5,331 nt of DNA from Pseudofrankia asymbiotica (lineage in GTDB: Bacteria > Actinomycetota > Actinomycetes > Frankiales > Frankiaceae): NCBI RefSeq assembly GCF_001983105.1, contig NZ_MOMC01000044.1:54402-59732 (forward strand). Direction: 5' to 3'. This document shows positions 1 to 5,331 of this stretch, in pieces. The translations under genes were made by a program, and so were the position numbers. Numbering within the stretch: the stretch's first letter is position 1; the number at the start of each line of letters is the position of its first letter. A model generated the notes under the pieces. That model was not told where the DNA came from. It was given only the letters and a program-made list of their open reading frames with translations, and ran no database searches.

Positions 1-9
1 CGCCGCGGT

Positions 10-22
10 GGAGGTGGGGAAA
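10..22 (+). promoter_or_regulatory. Purine-rich ribosome-binding site deciding the hypB start
   Basis: A GGAGGTGGGGAAA tract lies 3 bases before the GTG at 26, with its GGAGG core 11 bases upstream. It overlaps the alternative GTG at 8, so it can serve only the later start. That start also yields the canonical MCxTCGC N-terminus. Confidence 0.6.
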
Positions 23-25
23 CCG

Positions 26-994
26 GTGTGCGTGACCTGTGGGTGCGACGGCGACGCCCGGCCCAGGATCGTCGGGCCCGTCGATCCGGCACGGCGTGGC
101 GAGGATCCGGCGCGCCGTGAGGGGGACGAGCGGGATCCGGCGCGGGCGGATGACCGGCACGCCGGCCATCCCGCGTCCGAGGACCAGCCGGTCCTCGTTC
201 CGTCGGGTCGCGGGGCCGCCGGCGCCCAGGTGGTGACCCTCGAGGAGCGCGTGCTCGCGAAGAACGACGCCATCGCCGCTTCCAACCGTCATTGGCTGGC
301 TCATCAGGGCATCCTCGCCGTAAACGTTATGAGCTCGCCGGGTGCGGGGAAGACCACCCTGCTCGAACGCACGATCCGCGAGCTGAACGCCGAATGGCCG
401 ATCGCGGTCGTCGAAGGCGACCAGGAAGGCATGTTCGACGCGGACCGCATCATGGCCAGTGGTGCGCCGGTGGTGCAGGTGAACACAGGCGACGGCTGTC
501 ATCTTGACGCGGAGATGTTCGACCGCGGGCTGCGCACACTTCCGCTGGCGCCTGGGACGCTCGTATTCGTCGAGAATGTCGGCAACCTGGTCTGCCCCGC
601 GCTCTTCGACCTCGGCGAGGGTGCTCGCGTCGTCGTGACGGCCGTGACCGAGGGCGAGGACAAGCCGGCCAAGTACCCCCGGATGTTCGCGTCCGCCGAC
701 CTCGTCCTGATCAATAAGTGTGACCTCCTCCCACATGTCGACTTCGACATGGCGGCCTGCGAGCGGTGGATTCGCCTCGCCAGTCCGCGGGCCGAGGTCA
801 TGGCGGTCTCCGCCCGGACGGGCGAGGGCCTGTCCGCCTGGTACGGCTGGCTTCGTCACCATCGCGGCCAGCATGAGGCCGAGATTTCGGCCCACTCGAC
901 GCGTCATCACCACCCCCATCACCACCCCCACCCGACGACCGACCCGGCGGACTCCCTGGCAGGGGCCGCGCCGGTCGAGTCCTCCGCGCCCTGA
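26..994 (+). CDS. hypB: Hydrogenase nickel-incorporation GTPase HypB with C-terminal His-rich tail
   Basis: HypB is a SIMIBI-class GTPase that, with HypA, inserts nickel into the [NiFe]-hydrogenase large subunit in the cytoplasm. The GTG at 26 gives a 322-aa protein beginning MCVTCGC, the CxxCGC metal-binding N-terminus typical of HypB. An in-frame GTG at 8 would bury this motif and lacks a ribosome-binding site in the window. Residues 10-65 are a charged linker with three DPAR units (from nt 83, 104 and 134). The GTPase domain follows: Walker A SSPGAGKTT at 103-111, VEGDQ with D132, ENVGN at 183-187, and NKCD at 230-233 for guanine recognition. The domain's nickel/zinc ligands appear as C158-H159 (GDGCH) and C190 (NLVCP). 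The C-terminus is a His-rich stretch (H294-H302, HHHPHHHPH) with further His just before it. HypB proteins with His-rich nickel stores usually carry them near the N-terminus, so this position is odd. The next frame begins 11 bases after the stop. Family assignment is near certain; the role of the tail is inferred. Confidence 0.96.
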   Translation: MCVTCGCDGDARPRIVGPVDPARRGEDPARREGDERDPARADDRHAGHPASEDQPVLVPSGRGAAGAQVVTLEERVLAKNDAIAASNRHWLAHQGILAVNVMSSPGAGKTTLLERTIRELNAEWPIAVVEGDQEGMFDADRIMASGAPVVQVNTGDGCHLDAEMFDRGLRTLPLAPGTLVFVENVGNLVCPALFDLGEGARVVVTAVTEGEDKPAKYPRMFASADLVLINKCDLLPHVDFDMAACERWIRLASPRAEVMAVSARTGEGLSAWYGWLRHHRGQHEAEISAHSTRHHHPHHHPHPTTDPADSLAGAAPVESSAP

Positions 995-1005
995 ACGGAG
1001 TGGAC

Positions 1006-1071
1006 ATGCGCATCGCTCTGGGCTACCGCGCGCTGAGGGTGGCCGCCGGGACCACGGGGGCACGATCGTGA
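1006..1071 (+). CDS. Possible 21-aa small ORF between hypB and the hypothetical gene
   Basis: An ATG at 1006 opens a frame of 21 codons beginning MRIALGYRAL and ending at a TGA that shares four bases (GTGA) with the GTG of the next gene. A GGAG at 997-1000 sits 5 bases before the ATG, a sensible distance for ribosome binding. Third codon positions are mostly G or C, which agrees with coding but is weak evidence at this length and base composition. The layout (short gap after hypB, 4-base overlap with the next gene) is the same as the other junctions here. It could be a real small protein, a leader that couples translation of the next gene to hypB, or chance. The peptide is basic and mildly hydrophobic, and I do not recognise it. 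Confidence 0.35.
   Translation: MRIALGYRALRVAAGTTGARS
1056..1060 (+). promoter_or_regulatory. Ribosome-binding site for the 626-aa gene
   Basis: Five G residues lie 7 bases before the GTG at 1068. The reading frame stays open far upstream into hypB, but no ATG, GTG or TTG in this frame was found between the hypB stop and 1068. This makes 1068 the most sensible start. Confidence 0.5.
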
Positions 1072-2948
1072 CCGCGGACCTCGGCACCGGGACCGAGGAG
1101 GCCTCGCCGGTCGCCGTGCCGCCTCGGCGGGACGCGCCGATCACGCCGGTCGCGCCGATCACGCCGGTCGCGCCGGTCGCGCCGAGCCGAGCCGTGCGGC
1201 CGGATGCTCCGGACGCTTCCGGTGAGGCGGCCGAGGCCTCCGGGGCAGCCGAGCTGGGACCACCGCCGCCGGGATTCGCGGCGGCGCGGGCGGTCGCCGA
1301 CGCGGTGCTGTACGAGGGCTACCTGCTCTATCCCTACCGGCGTTCCTCCGGAAAGAACCGGGTGCGCTGGCAGTTCGGTGTCCTCGCGCCCCGGCCGTGG
1401 GTCGAGGCGAACTGCCTCCCCACCGTCACCATGGCGGGTTCATCCGACTCGTGGCAGCAGCAAACCGAATGTCTGGTCGAGGCGCCGCCGAGCGCGGTCA
1501 TCCACATCCGGCTGCGTTTCCTGCATCTACAACACCGTTCGGTACAGCGGCGGAACGAGCGCGCGCGGCCCGCCGAGGCGGGGTCCTCCGAGGCGGGGTC
1601 CTCCGAGGCAGAGTTCCGTGAGGCAGAGTTCCGTGACACCGAGTTTCGTAAGACGGAGTTGCGTGACACGGAGTTCGGTGACACAGAGTTCGTCGAGGTC
1701 GACGCGGCGTCCATTGGTGACCATCGGTACCTCACCTTCGACGAGGCCGTCGAGCGCGAGATCGACATCGCGGTCGAGCTCTCCGAGCTGATCTCCGGAC
1801 CGTGCCAGCGCCAGGTGTTCTTCCCCGCCACCGAGTCGGTCGAGCCGCTCGGTGACGACACGAGAATCGTGCGCACCCAGCAGCCGGTGTCCGCGGTGAT
1901 GTCCCTGTCCGCCGGGGCCGCCACGACCCCGTTCCCCGCGTGGCGGCTGTGCCTCGTCACCGAGAACACCGTGACCGACCTGGCCACGCTGGCCTCCCGC
2001 CAGGAGGCGCTGCACCGCGCGCTGCTCGCCACGCATTCCCTCCTCGGCGTGCGCGGCGGACGGTTCCTCTCCGTGCTCGATCCCCCGGCCTGGGCGGCGC
2101 GGGCCGCCGAGGCGTGCGAGAACCTGCACACGTTCCCGGTGCTGGCGGGCGCGGCCGACTCCAGCGACGTCGTCCTGTCCGCCCCGATCATCCTGTACGA
2201 CCGCCCCGCCGTCGCTCCCGAAAGTCCGGGTGACCTGTTCGACGCGACCGAGATCGACGAGATCCTCTCGCTGCGGACGATGACGCTCACCGAGGAGGAG
2301 AAGCGGGAGGCCCGGGCGACCGACCCGCGGGCGGCGAAGCTCATCGACCGGGTCGACCTCATCCCCGACGACGTCTTCGCCCGCCTCCACGGCGCCGTCC
2401 GGTCCCTGCGCCCGGCATCGACGGCCACGGGCTCCATCGCCAGCGTCGGCGTGGTCACCGACGGCGCCACGGACAACGTCACCAACGATGTCACCAACAA
2501 CGCCGCTGACGATGTCACCAACGATGTCACCAAACCCGTCACCAACGCCGGCGAGGTGACACCGAGCCGGCCGCCGGCGACGACGTCCGCGCGAGAGCCG
2601 TCCCCGCCGCGCTGGTGGGATCCGGAGGCGGACGCCGCGGTGTCACCCGACCGCGAGGCCGTTCTGGTCGACGGCGTGCGGGTGACCAGGGGAGCCCGCG
2701 TCCGGCTGCGGCCCCGCGATCGAGGCAGCGACGCGCAGGACATGTTTCTCGACGGGCGCGAGGCCGTCGTCGAGGGGGTCTTCCTGGACGTCGACGACGC
2801 ACGGCACCTCGCCGTGATCCTGGTCGACGATCCGGGTGCGGACCTGCACAGGTGGTATGGGCGTCACTACTACTTCGCTCCGGACGAGGTCGAGGTCGTC
2901 TCCCCCGCCGACGACGGGGCGGCACCAGCCGTGGAGCCGGGGCGATGA
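1068..2948 (+). CDS. Uncharacterised hydrogenase-operon protein, 626 aa, repeat-bearing, with C-terminal beta-rich domain
   Basis: I cannot assign a function. The GTG start at 1068 gives 626 aa without signal peptide or membrane segment, so it is probably cytoplasmic. Residues 1-65 are Pro/Ala-rich and include ITPVAP repeats. A conserved-looking block follows at about 78-165 (YEGYLLYPYRR at 82-92, VRWQFGVL around W101). A linker of eight five-residue repeats fills 170-209. A larger folded region spans about 210-450, with FDEAVEREIDIAVELSEL, H323 in an ATHSLLGVRGG context, ENLHTFPVL around H354, and LFDATEIDEILSLR near 390-403. Residues 471-494 are a VTND-type repeat linker. A final compact region at about 533-612 (DAQDMFLDG from 555, HRWYGRHYYF at 594-603) looks like a small SH3-like beta barrel. 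Its stop overlaps the protease ATG by four bases. Placement between hypB and the protease suggests a role in assembly or maturation of this hydrogenase, by context only. No Cys-rich Fe-S motif is visible. Confidence 0.85.
   Translation: MTADLGTGTEEASPVAVPPRRDAPITPVAPITPVAPVAPSRAVRPDAPDASGEAAEASGAAELGPPPPGFAAARAVADAVLYEGYLLYPYRRSSGKNRVRWQFGVLAPRPWVEANCLPTVTMAGSSDSWQQQTECLVEAPPSAVIHIRLRFLHLQHRSVQRRNERARPAEAGSSEAGSSEAEFREAEFRDTEFRKTELRDTEFGDTEFVEVDAASIGDHRYLTFDEAVEREIDIAVELSELISGPCQRQVFFPATESVEPLGDDTRIVRTQQPVSAVMSLSAGAATTPFPAWRLCLVTENTVTDLATLASRQEALHRALLATHSLLGVRGGRFLSVLDPPAWAARAAEACENLHTFPVLAGAADSSDVVLSAPIILYDRPAVAPESPGDLFDATEIDEILSLRTMTLTEEEKREARATDPRAAKLIDRVDLIPDDVFARLHGAVRSLRPASTATGSIASVGVVTDGATDNVTNDVTNNAADDVTNDVTKPVTNAGEVTPSRPPATTSAREPSPPRWWDPEADAAVSPDREAVLVDGVRVTRGARVRLRPRDRGSDAQDMFLDGREAVVEGVFLDVDDARHLAVILVDDPGADLHRWYGRHYYFAPDEVEVVSPADDGAAPAVEPGR
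1140..1184 (+). repeat. 18-bp direct repeat coding ITPVAP units
   Basis: Two identical 18-base units (1140-1157 and 1158-1175) are followed by a half unit at 1176-1184 that repeats the last 9 bases. The translation is ITPVAP, ITPVAP, VAP, within the disordered N-terminal tail of the 626-aa protein. The period is a whole number of codons, so copy number can change without breaking the frame. Confidence 0.85.
1575..1694 (+). repeat. 15-bp tandem repeat array, 8 units, inside the 626-aa gene
   Basis: Eight contiguous 15-base units with no indels run from 1575 to 1694. Units 1-2 are identical to each other, as are units 3-4, and units 5-8 are diverged variants sharing the central gagtt. They encode five-residue repeats, EAGSS twice, EAEFR twice, then DTEFR-like forms, giving a charged linker between two folded regions. 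The graded divergence suggests stepwise duplication, with the identical pairs most recent. Confidence 0.92.
2478..2549 (+). repeat. 12-bp tandem repeat array, 6 units, inside the 626-aa gene
   Basis: Six 12-base units are in register from 2478 to 2549. Five start with gtcaccaa, and the third (2502-2513) is diverged. The encoded repeat is VTND-like and forms a polar linker ahead of the C-terminal beta-rich domain. Confidence 0.88.
2933..2936 (+). promoter_or_regulatory. Ribosome-binding site for the M52 protease gene
   Basis: A GGAG lies 8 bases before the ATG at 2945, inside the end of the preceding gene. It supports the ATG at 2945 over an in-frame start at 2615, which would add about 110 residues of Arg/Gly-rich out-of-frame sequence to a normal M52 protein. 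Confidence 0.5.
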
Positions 2949-3654
2949 CCACGTTGCCCGCCGGGCGGACGGGCGCCGGACCGGATCCGGGCCGCGCCGG
3001 CCTGGATCCGCGCCGAGGCACTCGCCCCGGCGGGCCCGCCGCGCCCCGGGTTCTCGTCGCGGGAATAGGCAATGTGTTTCTCGGCGACGACGCGTTCGGC
3101 GTCCAGGTCGTCCGCCGGATAACGCCCGACCTGGTCCCCGACGGTGTGGACGTCGCCGATTACGGCATCCGTGGCGTGCACCTCGCGTACGACCTTCTCG
3201 ACGGTCCGTACGCCACGGTCGTGCTGGTGGACGCCGCGCCGCTCGGCAAGGCTCCCGGAACGGTGGAGGTCCTGGAGGTCGACACCGCGGGCACCACGCG
3301 CGGCGCCCCCACGGCCGACACGGCCGACACGGCCACGACCGGCACTGGCGAGGCCGGTCCGGGCGGGAGCGGCGCCGGCGGGACCACACCGGGCTTCGAC
3401 GCCCATGGGCTGCACCCCGCCGCCGTCCTCGCGTTGTTGCGCGGCCTCGGGGGGCACATCGACCGCGTCCTCGTCGTCGGCTGCCAGCCAGCCGCGCTCG
3501 ACGAGGGTATGGACCTGTCGGAGCCGGTCGCGGCTTCGGTGGATGCCGCCGCGCGCCTGGTCGTCCGGCTGGCCCGGGATGAGGCGGCCGCACTGGCCCG
3601 TGTCAGGGAACCGCGCGCCAAGGAACCGCGTGCCAAGGAACGGAGGACCGTGCG

Positions 3655-3658
<4 letters not shown>
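2945..3658 (+). CDS. Hydrogenase maturation endopeptidase, peptidase family M52 (HupD/HybD-like)
   Basis: Members of this family remove the C-terminal peptide of the [NiFe]-hydrogenase large subunit after nickel insertion, closing the active site. The ATG at 2945 gives 237 aa, longer than the usual 150-180. After a Pro/Gly/Arg-rich tail of about 34 residues comes the M52 signature GIGNVFLGDDAFG (40-52), where D49 aligns with the nickel-sensing Glu16 of E. coli HybD. D72 in ADYGIRG matches the second acidic ligand (HybD Asp62). H154 in FDAHG matches the His ligand, and H157 lies close by. The ending CQPAALDEGMDLSEPV (from about 181) resembles the family's IEP-like closing motif. Two extras account for the length: a Thr/Ala/Asp/Gly-rich insertion at about 116-150 before the catalytic His, and a C-terminal tail with two EPRAK units. 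The gene overlaps both neighbours by four bases (ATGA). The likely substrate is the large subunit encoded downstream. Confidence 0.94.
3608..3637 (+). repeat. 15-bp direct repeat coding two EPRAK units
   Basis: Units 3608-3622 and 3623-3637 differ by one base and encode EPRAK twice, with a partial third unit after them. They lie in the extreme C-terminal tail of the M52 protease, just before the small-subunit ribosome-binding site. Confidence 0.8.
3642..3646 (+). promoter_or_regulatory. Ribosome-binding site of the small-subunit gene
   Basis: A GGAGG core lies 8 bases before the ATG at 3655. It is a near-ideal Shine-Dalgarno and is embedded in the last codons of the protease gene, which fits coupled translation. 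Confidence 0.7.
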
Positions 3659-4752
<1,094 letters not shown>

Positions 4753-4820
4753 CGCGGCGGAAAATCAGGGACGGCACTGGCTCGGGTAGGCACCTCACCC
4801 TTCTATCCGGAAGGCCTGAC
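4753..4820 (+). other. 68-base gap between small- and large-subunit genes
   Basis: This is the longest non-coding stretch in the window. It holds the large-subunit ribosome-binding site at its end. I see no convincing promoter pair and no strong hairpin; short complementary segments around 4785-4800 would give only a weak stem. The gap breaks the overlapping-gene pattern of the upstream genes. Confidence 0.5.
4809..4814 (+). promoter_or_regulatory. Ribosome-binding site of the large-subunit gene
   Basis: GGAAGG lies 6 bases before the ATG at 4821. No other in-frame start codon is visible in the gap, so this fixes the start. Confidence 0.65.
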
Positions 4821-5331
4821 ATGGCGGCGAGAACGACGCAGCGCACGGCGACTGAGCCTTCTTCCCAGCTTGTGGAGATGTCGTGGGACCCCATCACGCG
4901 CATCATCGGGAACCTGGGCATATACACGAAGATTGACTTCGCGAACCGGCGGGTGGCCGAGTGCCACAGCACGTCCTCGCTTTTCCGCGGCTATTCCATG
5001 TTCATGAAGGGCAAGGACCCGCGGGACGCCGGCTTCATCACCAGCCGCATCTGCGGAATCTGCGGCGACAACCACACCACATGTTCGGTGTACGCGCAGA
5101 ACATGGCCTATGGCCTGAAGCCGCCCCCGATGGCGGAGTGGATCATCAACCTGGGCGAAGCAGCCGAGTACATGTTCGACCACACGATCTTCCAGGACAA
5201 CCTGGTGTTCGTGGACTACTCCGCGGCGATGGTCGCCCAGACCAACCCGAGCGTGCTCGCCCGCGCGGAGAACACGCAGGCCCCGGGCGCCGCGATCCAC
5301 GGCTACCGCACGATCGCCGACATCATGCGCT
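4821..5331 (+). CDS. hhyL: [NiFe]-hydrogenase large subunit, group 1h, 5' part (runs off the window)
   Basis: This is the catalytic subunit holding the Ni-Fe(CN)2CO centre that splits H2. The first 170 codons are present and the frame is open at the window end, so the C-terminal DPCxxC motif and the peptide cut by the M52 protease are not visible. The start gives MAARTTQRTA, followed by a short polar tail. The N-terminal motif is DPITRIIGNLGIY at 23-35. Most [NiFe]-hydrogenases have RIEGH here, so the conserved Glu is replaced by I29 and the His by N31. The first active-site motif is SRICGICGDNHTTC: C78 and C81 are the N-terminal pair of Cys ligands to nickel and the Ni-Fe bridge, and H85 is the conserved nearby His. 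The run from SLFRGYSMFMKGKDPRDAG to this motif fits group 1h. The gene lies 68 bases after the small subunit, the normal order. It is also called hupL or hofG elsewhere. Confidence 0.96.
   Translation, partial: MAARTTQRTATEPSSQLVEMSWDPITRIIGNLGIYTKIDFANRRVAECHSTSSLFRGYSMFMKGKDPRDAGFITSRICGICGDNHTTCSVYAQNMAYGLKPPPMAEWIINLGEAAEYMFDHTIFQDNLVFVDYSAAMVAQTNPSVLARAENTQAPGAAIHGYRTIADIMR

Noticed and set aside
8..25. GTG at 8 as hypB start
   Set aside because: It overlaps the purine-rich ribosome-binding tract and adds six residues ahead of the canonical CxxCGC N-terminus.
720..1067. Upstream in-frame extension of the 626-aa gene from an ATG at 720
   Set aside because: It overlaps hypB through its NKCD motif and His-rich tail, and its translation is Arg/Pro-rich. 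The GTG at 1068 has a G-rich ribosome-binding site.
1575..1694. CRISPR-like array
   Set aside because: The repeats are contiguous without spacers, are 15 bases long and are read through in-frame as a protein linker.
1334..2743. 469-codon open frame on the minus strand
   Set aside because: It mirrors the 626-aa gene in a genome with high third-position GC, where antisense frames stay open. Its translation is Ser/Arg-rich and mirrors the sense repeats, with no recognisable domain.
2615..2944. Upstream in-frame extension of the protease gene
   Set aside because: The added residues are Arg/Gly-rich and are the out-of-frame reading of the preceding gene. The ATG at 2945 has a ribosome-binding site and an ATGA overlap.
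4784..4800. Possible hairpin in the gap before the large-subunit gene
   Set aside because: Only about four base pairs around a 9-base loop, with no U-run; too weak to call a terminator or regulatory stem.

Overview
The window is a GC-rich, GTG-start-using stretch of actinobacterial DNA. It carries part of an operon for a [NiFe]-hydrogenase of the actinobacterial, high-affinity type (group 1h, formerly group 5) and its maturation factors. Strong third-position GC bias, compact ATGA/GTGA gene junctions and in-frame codon-multiple tandem repeats in accessory genes fit a Frankia-like actinomycete. The genus is an inference from style and gene content. The hydrogenase class rests on residues that can be read directly.

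All recognised genes are on the + strand. From the left: hypB (26-994), the nickel-insertion GTPase, with an N-terminal CxxCGC motif and an unusual C-terminal His-rich tail. Next is a possible 21-codon reading frame (1006-1071). Then comes a large uncharacterised protein of 626 aa (1068-2948) with a conserved-looking core, three low-complexity repeat tracts and a compact C-terminal beta-rich domain. It is followed by a 237-aa M52-type hydrogenase maturation endopeptidase (2945-3658), the hydrogenase small subunit (3655-4752) and the 5' part of the large subunit (4821 to beyond the window end).

The genes form one functional set. HypB helps deliver nickel to the large subunit, and the M52 protease then trims the large subunit C-terminus. 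The matured large subunit pairs with the small subunit, whose three Fe-S clusters carry electrons away. The small subunit has Asp in place of one proximal-cluster Cys (C33-x-x-D36) and an extra Cys near the medial cluster. It has no Tat signal and no membrane anchor, so the enzyme should be cytoplasmic. These traits match the oxygen-insensitive H2-oxidising enzymes known from Ralstonia eutropha, streptomycetes and mycobacteria.

The least explained parts are the 626-aa protein, the tiny frame before it, and the repeat expansions. The repeats occur in the accessory genes and are absent from the catalytic subunits. No promoter, terminator, RNA gene, mobile element or CRISPR array was recognised. 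Apart from a 68-base gap before the large-subunit gene, essentially every base lies in a coding region.
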